A DNA stretch of 64,000 nt, taken from the NCBI GenBank assembly GCA_034687125.1, contig JAQGBZ010000336.1, positions 1-64,000 on the forward strand, in the 5' to 3' direction. The first letter of the stretch is position 1, and each line of letters opens with the position of its first letter. A program made the position numbers and the translations under genes. The notes under the pieces are model-generated. The model worked only from the letters and a program-made list of their open reading frames with translations, ran no database searches and was not told the DNA's origin. The DNA comes from Neelides folsomi (taxonomy: Eukaryota; Arthropoda; Collembola; Neelipleona; Neelidae). This document shows positions 53,404 through 64,000 of the stretch, in pieces.

Positions 53404-56400
53404 TTAATGTTGAAGATATTCATTAGACACGTCGACTAAAATGTTTGCATATTGATTCGCAAGCTCAATGCGTTTGCATGCTGAGTGGAACTTTGCATTC
53501 TGCTCTTCTCCTTTGTCGAGGACTTCTTCCAGTTCTGTCGGGCTCAGAGTATTTGCTAAGTGAAGATAAACGCCTAAACAAAATAATAAAACCGAATGTC
53601 ATTCTTTAAGAAGAAAATAGGATAAGACGGAACTCCAAACTTTTAAAGTGGAATTGAAATTGAAAAATCATTTCGAGTTCGAATAGGTAATACAAATGCC
53701 GTACAAACTTATGTTAGAGATTAAGAGCATTTTCATTTATGGGCCAAGTACAATTCATAAGTATTATTAATGGACAGGAAGGATTCCGACCATTGTAGAA
53801 TAAATGTAGAAAGAGTAAAATATCGATTTGAGCAATATTTATTTTGGACTAAATTGACGACAATATTAAAAATGCACAAAATGATGAGACACTTTTAATG
53901 TTGAAGGCAAACTGGGCGGAACACTTGATCGTCAATCCTTTCATTTTCCATTTCTCTTACAAATAAAATTTTTGAACTCAAGGGGCTATTCTGAATAAGT
54001 TATATGAATATAATGATAATTTAAAGATTTATGCATACAATGTTTATGCACGAATCTCGTTTCGAAAGGACTAGGTATTACTCTTTATAAAAGGGTTATG
54101 CTTATGTATGTAGTAGTAGGTAACTTAAATATTAAGGTTTGTTATTTTCATATTCCAATTATACCAATATGTTAGTTTGAAAGTAATATAGTATACACTT
54201 AGTTAAGATGAGGATACATAATATATTAAGTATATCTTATTAAATCATTCATCATCAATACGGTGAGGAATAATAGATCATACCTCCATATTAATATTAG
54301 CAAAGATATGAGACGAATACGTACACATAAAAGAATGTATCTGTATGGTAGTTATTGTATTTATGTAAATATGTATTTAAAATTTTGAAAGGGTGTGGGA
54401 GCTTTAGAAAATCATCTGACTGATAATATTGATAAAAGATGATTGAGAGTTTTGAGAGGTTGAAAGTTAAGTCATGGGCAAATCGGAGATTCAATATTCG
54501 TCAAAGAGTTGAAAGTACTTACTTTCGATGATTGTAGTAAACACTTCCATGTCATCTGAATTTGAAATGATCTTCTCCTTCAGCTTCGCCACCAACTTCT
54601 TCCACTTCAAAGTCGACTTCCCAAACATCTCCTGCTCGAAATGAAAGCAAATAAATTCACGATTAAATTTAAATTTCAAATGAGCTCTTAACTTTCCCCT
54701 CGTCTTTCTTCACTTGAATCAACATTGATATTTCCATTAAAATAATATGATACAGAAATCTGCAAAATTGATCTCTAACAATAAGAGCTTAAATCAATTT
54801 ACTCGATCATTTAGTTGATATTGCTACTTTTGCACTGTGATCTTAATTGTATTTAATTTAATGGACATTAAACTTATAGGAGATTTGCATACTGTTTTTA
54901 ATTCTTTGTTGTGATATTCATTAATGCAAATTGAACGAAATGAGCTAGCGGCAATAATAACAATGAAATCCAATTAACTTTACAAACCAAATAATTGCTT
55001 TGTGCCTAAAATAATACTGCTATTGTTGTATTTATACATTTATAATACGCTTATACATACATATAGTAATGCTAGTAGCTCTATTACGATTTGCAACTCA
55101 ATAAAATATACAATATTAAATTAAATAAGTAAACGGCACATGCTTCATATGCATACTTAATACAAACGGGTTTATAAAATGATACTTGAGATTGTAGAAT
55201 ATGGAAGAGCTTAGCGGATTTAAAGGCTTTTACCAAAAGTGACCCAAGTTGAAAAGAGAGTTTGAGGATCAAGGCGGATATATGTAGGAGTTAGAAAAAG
55301 TGTTTGCAAACCTTTGCGTAGAGCATTAGCGCCGTTGGGTATCGAAGGATTAAATTCGCAATTACACTCTCCGTTGATTCAACCAGCATTTTAAGAGTAT
55401 TATGAATTGGAGAACTCTGAGATCCCTTTTTATCCAAGAAATCTTTGACGAGATCCTTCACCCCACGTATATTCACCAATTTGCTTCCAAGAAGACTCTG
55501 CCAAAATAAATACATTGTTAAGAATCATTATTCTATTCAAATACAATATATCAAATAAAGACATTCACCCACACCATTTAATTTAATAATTTATTTTATG
55601 GTCTTAATTTCACATATTAGTTAAGACATTTACTGAGAGTTTGACGAAATATTCTCTGGATTCCTCCACAGCCGAAAGTTCCGGCCCAATATTATGGCCA
55701 GTTGGACTCAAAATAGGATGTTCCACATGAAAACCCTTCACCATGACAGATATGAAAGAGGGAATGCGTCCGAATAAGTGGTATCTGTGATCTATGAAGA
55801 GTTCAAGAGTTAGAAACTCCCCAAATGATTGCTCTTGAAGGATAACTGGGCCACTTTCAATTTTCAAAATCGAAGACTTCTCCTCTCCACTGTTTGGTCG
55901 TGAAATTTGATGAGAATGGTTCTCCTTTATGCCATCTTGCCCAATGACAGGGCCTTCGTTTTCTGCTCGACCTTCCTGGAATTGGAGATTGAAGGAGATG
56001 TGAGACAGATATGAGCGGATGAGCGTATGGACAGCTCTAACTTCATCATCAGTAAGGTTCGGTGGAAGCAGACTGGCCGTAATTTCTTTCTCCAACCCCT
56101 GACTCGTCATTTTTTCACAAAGATAATTCTCAAGAATGGAACTGAGAGATTTGGTCAGCGACTTTTGAACTTCAATGTCGCTGTTAAGATTGACCGCTTG
56201 GGCAAAAGCTATCATTATTTCTCCAATTCCAGTCTCAGATTTTTTAAGCCCAATTGTAAGAACCTGATTGAATTATTGTCAACTGTTAGCTCAGAATTGA
56301 AAAAGAGAAGAATTAAGAAATATCAGGTGAGTATAACTTACATCGGATACAACGTGAGCTCTGGCTGAAGAAAGGCAAACTCCCAAATCAGTCAATGTTG

Positions 56401-59217
56401 GTTTTCCTTTTAAGTCCAGCAGAATATGAGTATCAATGAGTTGCTCCAAATCTTTCTTTTTGCATTTCGAGATGAGTTCTTTAACAAGAGCTCTTCCAGT
56501 AGTAGTACATCCATTCATAGTGACGATTGTAAGAAGGAAAGCTAAAGTTTCCTCTTTTCGATATTTTTTCTTTTCAGTTAGATCCTTAAGAATCTGCGAA
56601 ATTGGGTTTCATTATTTTGTTAATTAAGAAAAAAATTGTATAATGTTTTCAAAATTAAACTACCTTGAGGAGTAATGCCGAATTACATTCCCTCAGGATT
56701 GGAACTTTAATAACTTGCTTCACCAAAGTCTAAAATATGATTAAATATTTAGTTACCTACTAATATACTTAAGTATTAGCCCTCTTATTTAAGATTAAAC
56801 TATTTTATTAAATATTTAATAAATAAAATATTCCTATCATCATCATGAACTCACATCTGGTGAATTAGCGGATAAAAACTCCACGATCTGCTTTGCCAAA
56901 TTCGGCGATGTTTTTGAAGACAGGCTTTGCTTGGATAAAAGTATTTCAACGAACCGTACAATCCCCCGTACGAGTTGAGGGTCCTTGGTGTACAAAGCTA
57001 CATTTTCAGGAGCAAATATAAACGTCAAATCGCAATTTGCCATGATGAGATAAGTAACTCCACGATTCATGAGATCATCGCTTTTTCCGCTATCTTCCAT
57101 AACCTTCCCAGAGCTTCTTATAAGCTCTTCCCCCATTTTCCGACAAATGAGTCGATATTCGGTCAAATACTTCTTTTCTTCGCCAGGGTTCAAATTCATA
57201 TGGATTCTAAGGAGCAGATGCAATTCGGAGAGTATTACAAGATACGATTCAGAATTTGATTTCTTATGTAGCTCCACGGCTTTCTTCCCGTCTTGAATGA
57301 GTACTTCTATATTTGGATTTCGAAGCAAATATATTGTCCATTGGTTGTCCCTATTCAAAAGGAAAAGAATTTGTAAAGGCTACAAAAATAATATTTATTA
57401 AAGTGTAAATAATTTTACTCTGAAGTTTCGCTCGCTTGTGGTGGTTCAGAAGGGGAAGCCAAGAGGCACATAGAGCTATCGTTACCAGCAAGAAATCGAA
57501 TCCCGAGAAAAGGACGAATTCCCACCAGGCTCGGCTCTTCTTCTTCAAATGGGCAATCCTGTTATTAATTCAAAAGATGGCTAAACCTGAGGGTCTCATT
57601 TGGTGGTATAAAGAAGATATTTATGTTTCCGCTTTATGGCTTACACTTACATTTATATGCTTACTGAAACCTTCATAGTCCCTCAGTGGGTGATATAAAT
57701 TCCTGGAAGTATAAGTTTCCAACCCAGATTCAGTGAGAAAATGAAGGAAGTAGGAATCGAAGGAGAGGGAGACTAACGAAGATGTAAAGGGAAAACTGAT
57801 GATACGGCAAACGCTATTTTTTGATCCAAGTGGAAAATAGTACACAAATGCTTCAGATGTAATTCCAGCAATTAAAGAACATCCTCTAAAAATACCTGAA
57901 AATAATCAAAAAATAAAATCGCAAATTATAATAATACTGATTCAGTTATTGTAAAGTTCATGATTTGAATAAAATAAGTTATTTAAATAAATATTCAATC
58001 TCATAAATAAATACTTTAATCATCTGAATTTACCTTTGACAATAAGAGGTTGAAGGCCAATTTGAATAAATCCACTCTCCGTTGCAGATCCTTGAAAATT
58101 GAGTCTAATGAGATCTTCAAGTGATGAATTTGGAATGAGCGAAGCTTCTTTGAAAACAGTTTTCCCGTTCACAATTTCCTCTTGAATTTCCTCTACTACT
58201 TTGGTTGACAAATACTTTGATCTCCTATTCTCTTTCATAATTGAATTCAAATAGACCTTTATGGACTCGTCTTTGGGATTGAAAACAACTCGGTCGGTGG
58301 GCGACTGCTGGGGCTCTTTTGGAGGCGGACTCGTGGGAAGCGGAGGAACATAACTATCTCGTTGATTATGAGAATTCTTATTGACTCGAAAGACCAGAAC
58401 GGTGAGAGAATTCATTAAAGCTACAAAATCCTCTAAAAATGATATTGAAGTTGGGATGAAGGCCTTGGTTAATTCGATCGAGTAGGCATGGTCAAAGTCA
58501 GCATATTGAACTTTAATCCTCCCGGTTCCTTCTTTCATTTTGAAAATGAAAATATCAACTATGTTTTCCGAGAGAACAGCTATGTTACCAGTATTGTTAC
58601 ATGGTCCAACGTTAATTATTTGTCTGCTCAATGGAATTTCAACCATTGTGAGAGATTCTTCACCTCCGGGTTCAGATCCTGTTGGAGACACCAAACCCGC
58701 AATTCTGGCCCTCATAGCCTTCCCGGTTCCTTTCTTTTCCCAATGAAAATATGCCCTGATATTTTTAACATGGGAATCCGCATCTCTTTTCTCGAGTGAC
58801 AATAAATAATTTCCTGAAATAAGAAATGAAAAAAAAAATTCTAGGCATATTAATATCTAGGTAATTTTTTTTGTACATTATGGTGTATTATAAAATTGAT
58901 ACTTTACCTTTAACACTGTAATTTAAATTTTCAATAAGGTCAACAGTGGGAAATGAATTTATAACTGTCAAGTCACTCTCAAATGTCTCGGGCCTGTTGA
59001 TGATCGACTTTGATCTTCCTTCAAGTGAGGTTCTTTGAATAATGTCTTGATTCCGCTTTTCATTCCCTGGTTGATTAGTTGACTTCAGGGGATAGACATT
59101 CACTTGATGGTCCAGGGCAATTACAACAAAATTATTGGTGATGACGACGCCGCCAGATTCCTCACATTTTGCAATTTTTTGCCCAAGAAAATGGTGAAAA
59201 GATAGCAATTTGACCAT
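53404..59217 (-). CDS. HPS3: Hermansky-Pudlak syndrome 3 protein homologue (BLOC-2 subunit)
   Basis: Subunit of BLOC-2, which directs endosomal cargo to lysosome-related organelles. Exons in reading order: 59217-58908, 58813-58034, 57895-57651, 57558-57419, 57350-56855, 56729-56664, 56593-56342, 56263-55634, 55497-55312, 54631-54523, 53573-53404. All are GT-AG and in phase, giving 1127 residues (human about 1000, from memory). The N-terminus resembles HPS3: MVKLLSFHHF at the start, then GNYLLSLEKRDADSHVKNIR, RAYFHWEKK, VEIPLSRQIINVGPC and ISFLEDFVALMNSLTVLVFR, matching its beta-propeller-like half. The rest is helical, with a Pro-rich loop (VPPLPTSPPPKEP) in exon 2. The ATG at 59217 fits the family start. 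The frame would stop at 55612 if the donor at 55633 were ignored, but splicing there continues into clearly homologous sequence. Confidence 0.93.
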
Positions 59218-59219
59218 TA

Positions 59220-60745
59220 TGAATCTATAAAAATTATGAATTACCATTTTATCGTGCATAAACTATCCATTGTAAAGTTATTTATTAAAGTGTGTCAAAG
59301 GTTATTAAAAAATTACGATATTGAACTTATCCCTTTAAATGTGATGATAATTGACAAATATTTCACTGATTACCTTGAACTTTTAATTCTTTTAATAACT
59401 TTTTATCAACTTTTCACCAACATCTAGCAATAATTTTAAATACATCGTTAACAAAATTTGTACACTTCAATGATATTATATTTTGTAATTTTATGATTAT
59501 TATATTTGTTTAAGATTTTTTCATATTTTATTTAGTTAGTAAAATGTATTTTATACTTTTTGTTTATTTGGTGTGAATTTAATGTCAGTTTTACCATACC
59601 AGAAATTGTACCATATTAATTAATCAATTAAAAAATATAGTTATATAAGTTAATCAATGTTATAATTGTCTTTGGTATTTATTTAATTACGTAATGAAAC
59701 ACTGAACACATTTTATTTAAAAGAAACGTGAAAGGTCTGGTGAAAGCTTTTGATTCGGAATATTTTCTTGAGGATTTTGGTCGTGAAAGCATGCGGGTCG
59801 AGGATTTAGTAAATTGCTAAACAAGTTTATCACCTAATGCCCCATCGCGCATCGTATGAAATTAAACATTCAATAAGGCTCTCCTACATAAATATTTATT
59901 TAATATTACATCAATACTGCTGTTTGGGTTAGCCCGTTAAATTATAATGTAAAACGCCAATAATATCAAATACATGTTCTTGTAATAAATCAATTTATTG
60001 CTATAAATAAAGTAAATTCTAAGATTTTAATCCTTGATACCGGTGTGGATTTACATATAAAGTATGATTGAATAAAGTTAATATAAAGCGTGTCGCTGCA
60101 TAATAAGCCCCTATTTAACTCTTGTTGACAATTTAATGATCAACAAAGTCAACAATAAAATATATTATTATCTGTATGCTTCAGGCAATTTGGACCCATT
60201 CTAATGTGGGAAGTAAATGGGTGTATTTTGGAATGTACTTGAAGCTTTGTAGTAAGTTTGTAACACACTTACAAAAATACAAATATGCCTCATATGTATG
60301 AATATGTTATATGTTTGTTTTGTATGAACTACTAAACTATCCATTCATCATTTAAATAATTTAAAATGTCAAAGGGCATTTGAAAAGCCGTCAAAACGAG
60401 GCAAAAATAAATGCAAACCAAAACCAAGATTTTCCTTTTCAATTTAACCTCAGGGAGTAATTCGATCTTCTATCCCGTTAATTTGAAAGGAAATATAGGT
60501 AACTCACTGTACTCTCAAACCCTAAGCAAAGCATTAGTAGTGAAGTAGACATGAAGAGTGATTTTTAACCTGATGGTAGATCCATAATATTTTCATTCAA
60601 ATCATTTTAAATAAATCATTTATTGATAACGTCAAAATCACCCAATTCCTTCTATTGGCCAACATTTTTCTCTCCTTCCATTATCATAAATAAAATGCGT
60701 CCATAAATCAATTTTCAAGATTTGAAATAAAACTGGAACTTGACA
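59220..60745. other. Divergent intergenic region between HPS3 and the Gln-rich gene
   Basis: About 1.5 kb, AT-rich, and should contain both promoters. I see no element I can name with confidence. Confidence 0.5.
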
Positions 60746-60747
60746 AA

Positions 60748-62429
60748 ATGGAACCAATGTGGCTTTTTCTAGTAACGGTAAGTAAAAATTTTATGCATTA
60801 TTAATTATGGCCAATCAATTTTGAATATTTCTATTTGTAATAATTATACTAAATTTCTATTTACTCTTTATTTGTCAGATTGCTCTCTATTTGTCTTCAT
60901 TCCAATGGTTAGCTTTTTCTGGCCAGCAACAGCAAATGAATCTCCAGCAACAGAACCAACAGCAGACTCAGCTACTCATGACAATGCCTTTGATTAATCA
61001 AATTCCAGCCAATAAACAGTCTCAAGAATCTGAATTGTTGGATAAACTTATAAAACGGCTGGATCTAAAGAAGGGCCTTGAATACATCGAAGAATTTATA
61101 CAAAACGAAAATCAGGAACCGACATATGCGAAACCCCTCCCAAGGCATAATCCTACAAGAGAGAAATTCCACCAACCGAGAAAATATGTGTCAAACACTC
61201 CCAGACAGCACAATGTTCATGGACCCCAGAGGCCTTTAATAAGAGATTCAGTTGAGAATCCCAGGCATTTGAATTGGAATCTTCGCCGTCCAAATCCTGA
61301 AGTTTTCAGTGACGAGGGTTTGAGAGGAGGGGAGGAACGGTGCGACCATGTCATTCATGAGACTGAGACATTTGGCTTAAGACCTCCCCACAATCGCAAT
61401 CTGCATATGGTATCTTCAAATGATGAGGATGGATTTCCCCATGAGCTTCTTCCATCTGCTCAAAACTTGGCGAAATCTCCCATAAAGCCTGAAAAATCTT
61501 TACGGAAGCCTTTAGAATCTTTCAAATCGCCTATGGGATCACTTCCAAAGCCAAGTGAATCTGCAGGAAAGCCGAGGAAATCCTTTGGAAAAGGACACTA
61601 CGATTTCTCAAATGCTCCAATAGCTTCAAGGGCAGTGGGGAACCCAGTTGGCGGACGTAGGGGGAATTTAACAACCGTCCCACCTCCGTACCTTCCATTC
61701 AAGTACCCAAATAAACCGTTTCCTTACACAAGAGATTTCACACCTAAAGGACTAGGCCAACTTGGACCTTACCATTTAGACTCATTGTTGGAGAATTCCA
61801 AAATATCGGCTAACGAGCCGACTACTGTGCCACCGTTAGAGCTTGACACATTTAACGGAGCGTCTCAATCTCAATTAGACCAAAATATTGACACTGATGC
61901 TGAAATCAAATGGGATGAAATATTAATGAATATTCGGGAGAAAATAGAGACGGATGCGCTTAAAGTTATTGAAGAAGAACATTCTTTGAAAAATAATTCA
62001 AATAGTGAAAAGAATAGTGAAGATTTTATTCAAGAAGAAATAAAATCTCAAGAAGTGGAAACCACGTCAGAAAAGTACAAAAGTCCAAAAACAAATAATT
62101 TTTTTGATAATAAAACAGCAAGTGATTTGAGAGACATTAATTCTTATATAATTTCGCAAATATTAGAAAATCGCCAAATGTTAAATGAACTAAATTACAT
62201 TAACAGACAAAGTGCAATTTTAAAAAGTAAAATAAGATCAAATCCACAAGCAGACGATCCACGGAAATCAATGAACATCGATGAAAGATCAATCAATCAA
62301 TTTAGATCAAACCCTCACAATAGTTACAATCGACAGCCGATATTAAAAAATCCTTCAAAAGTTAACAAATTTATTCGTAATGCTTTAAAGACAAGGAAGG
62401 TGGAAGATGGTAAAATGGGTTGGGGATAA
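60748..62429 (+). CDS. Secreted Gln-rich, Pro/Lys/Ser-repeat protein, unrecognised
   Basis: Two exons, 60748-60777 and 60879-62429, give 526 residues. The ten codons of exon 1 (MEPMWLFLVT) join in phase across a GT-AG intron of 101 bases to a hydrophobic stretch ending near LAFSG, together a good signal peptide. The mature N-terminus is Gln-rich (QQQQMNLQQQNQQQTQ). A charged helix follows (LLDKLIKRLDLKKGLEYIEEF), then an Arg/Pro/Asn-rich region. Residues about 208-248 repeat short Lys-Ser-Pro units (SPIKPEKSLRKPLESF, then LPKPSESAGKPRKSF). An acidic then basic C-terminal part follows. It has only one cysteine, near residue 165, and no known domain. Likely an extracellular, largely disordered protein; a cuticle, cement or gland role would be a guess. 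Confidence 0.82.
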
Positions 62430-62472
62430 GATTATTGCAGTTCTGTTAATTTATTAACTTTCCAATTATTTA

Positions 62473-62478
62473 AATAAA
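62473..62478 (+). promoter_or_regulatory. Poly(A) signal candidate, Gln-rich gene
   Basis: AATAAA about 44 bases after the stop codon. Confidence 0.5.
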
Positions 62479-62884
62479 ATTGAAAATAATAAATAGTTAA
62501 CTCAATTTAAGTAATTTTGAATATCTTTCCTTTAAACTTTAACCCAAGAGTACGTGGAATGTGGAACTACAAATATATAATATAGTAGTGTTGAATAAGG
62601 TACCTGAGTACTTATATAGTAGTATATTACAAAGCTAGTTGTAATTATTCTATAATTTATGTTCATACTTTAAATACATAGTCCTATGATCTATGAAGAG
62701 TCTGAAAAGTTTGTAAATAAAGTCAGTTCAATTTTGCCCTTTAGCACAATTCATACCATATCTGTTTTTGCCGTGTAGGAATAATTTTTACTTGTAATTT
62801 TTTATACAAAATCATTGGATTTAAGTCTGTTGTCTTAAACATATTTAAATAACTATTTATATTTCTAAGATCTGTTGAGCTAAA

Positions 62885-63534
62885 ATGGCTATTATCTTCA
62901 CAATAGTTAATATGATATTGGTAAGTTGACAATTAAAATTATAAAATTGACTTGTTCATGTTACCAATTACAAATCAATGTGTATAAATGTCAATTATAT
63001 ATTTGAAGGTTGTAGTTATATCTGTTCACATTACCGAATCGATAGAAGAAAAAGATTTGCCCATTTCACCCTTACCAAATGCTATGCATCAAGCAGAAAG
63101 AAGATGGTCAATCTTTTACGTATTTGAAAAATCTTGTGTTCGGAAATGTAGAAAATATGGTATATCTTATGGCCGACTACTTGGAACGGTTTGCCAGTGC
63201 CTTTGCCCACAGGTAAATGATATGATTTACAAAATTTATTTAATTAAATATATAATTTAGTAAGGAAAGATAATTTAATTCATAGTAAATTTTTATTTAG
63301 GAAAAAGCAACATCAACTTGTGATCCAGCAACTAACATTAGTTGTAATGCATATTGCAAATTTAAAGGATTTAAAAGAGGAGGAGATTGTTACACAGACA
63401 CAGACTGCTTCTGTTTTACAAGACCACGCAAAAATATATGTCCTCGAGGACGTCGACCAATTATTCATTTACCAGAATTTTTACCTGAATTTGTTAATAG
63501 TGGAATTATGACGGCAATATCAAATCTGCCATAG
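62885..63534 (+). CDS. Small secreted cysteine-rich protein with a CSalphabeta (defensin-like) cysteine pattern
   Basis: Three exons, 62885-62920, 63009-63212 and 63301-63534, GT-AG and all phase 0, give 157 residues. Exon 1 (12 codons) joins exon 2 to form a signal peptide (MAIIFTIVNMILVVVISV). Twelve cysteines follow, an even number suited to disulfides. The C-terminal module has C87-x7-C95-x3-C99-x10-C110-x5-C116-x-C118, the CxxxC/CxC spacing of CSalphabeta peptides such as arthropod defensins, plus C127. The middle module has C55-x3-C59-x14-C74-x-C76-x-C78, a degenerate version lacking the first and fourth cysteines. A basic segment (RGRRPIIHLPEF) and an uncharged tail end the protein. 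An antimicrobial or other extracellular peptide role is inferred from cysteine spacing alone. The ATG was chosen because it alone supplies a signal peptide in phase. Confidence 0.8.
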
Positions 63535-63584
63535 CCATAACTGCTTGTTGTACATAATATATTCTTTAAAATTTAATTGATGTC

Positions 63585-63590
63585 AATAAA
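63585..63590 (+). promoter_or_regulatory. Poly(A) signal candidate, cysteine-rich gene
   Basis: AATAAA about 50 bases after the stop codon, in AT-rich sequence. Confidence 0.5.
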
Positions 63591-63784
63591 TTAAAATTAA
63601 AAATAATGACATTTTGAATATACCTGTAGTTATTCATTAATTATATAAACAATTTATAGCATTATTTTAATGAATACTCACATTTTTAATTCATAATAAA
63701 GTTAGACAAGACCATTAAATTTTGCATATTAAAAGAATTATAAACATCAACTTAATCGCATTGCTGTAATATTGGGCTCGTCCT

Positions 63785-63812
63785 TTTAATTTAAATTAAA
63801 TTAAATTAAATT
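63785..63812. repeat. (TTAAA)n microsatellite
   Basis: About five tandem five-base AT units. Confidence 0.75.
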
Positions 63813-64000
63813 GAAGTTCAATATCTGATATAAATATAGTATTCGTTTGAAATAAAACAGTACAACTACCTCATTGATAAACACCAATAGCTTGTATTTA
63901 GAGCACATTGTGAGAGAGATACCGTTTTTGGTTTGCCCTCCTTCTCATTTGGACCACCGAACGACTGGAGAATTGAAAGGGGTACCTTTAATTTTAATAC

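Noticed and set aside
55610-55633. Stop codon that would end HPS3 at exon 8
   Set aside because: A GTAAAT donor at 55633 precedes it, and three further phase-matched exons with HPS3-like sequence follow.
57651-57665. Alternative HPS3 donor at 57664 (A|GTAAGC)
   Set aside because: It leaves the next exon in a frame with an immediate stop. The GTAAGT donor at 57650 keeps frame.
1-64000. tRNA, rRNA and CRISPR features
   Set aside because: None seen by eye; a tRNA covariance search would be needed to exclude tRNAs, and CRISPR arrays are not expected in an animal genome.

Overview
This is a 64 kb piece of an animal nuclear genome. It is AT-rich, with split genes, GT-AG introns (several under 70 bp), decayed transposons and three TTAGG units, the arthropod telomere repeat. 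The protein set (SLC9B exchanger, Drep/DFF45 relative, calmodulin relative, HPS3) fits an arthropod. Composition and transposon load suggest a crustacean, possibly a caligid copepod; that is inference. All gene models come from reading splice signals and checking reading phase by eye. No database search was run.

Layout. 289-2434 (+): last eight exons seen of an SLC9B/NHA-type sodium/proton antiporter; its 5' end lies before the window. 8016-12080 (-): six coding exons of a Drep/DFF45-like protein with an N-terminal CIDE-N domain and a C-terminal DFF-C-like region. 18980-22649 (-): five exons of a four-EF-hand calmodulin relative with an N-terminal extension. 25075-37067 (-): two phase-compatible exons of an unrecognised gene rich in Lys, Gln, Gly and Pro. 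53404-59217 (-): eleven exons of HPS3, a BLOC-2 subunit. 60748-62429 (+): two exons of a secreted Gln-rich protein. 62885-63534 (+): three exons of a small secreted protein whose second half has the cysteine spacing of CSalphabeta (defensin-like) peptides.

Between the genes are long AT-rich stretches with inverted-repeat elements. One is an internally deleted Tc1/mariner-type element at 4519-5070. A second transposase-bearing palindromic element is at 15647-16218. A DDE transposase fossil is at 46008-46870. Four MITE or foldback elements lie near 20705, 27396, 30556 and 52264. A broken C2H2 zinc-finger array is at 47080-47660. Blocks of clearly higher GC, roughly 24.1-24.9, 26.7-27.2, 28.7-29.6, 31.3-36.3, 37.5-42.1 and 50.6-52.1 kb, hold no gene I can support.

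The genes do not form one pathway. The most novel-looking locus is the right-hand pair at 60.7-63.5 kb: two adjacent same-strand secreted-protein genes, each starting translation in a tiny exon that holds only the first half of the signal peptide.
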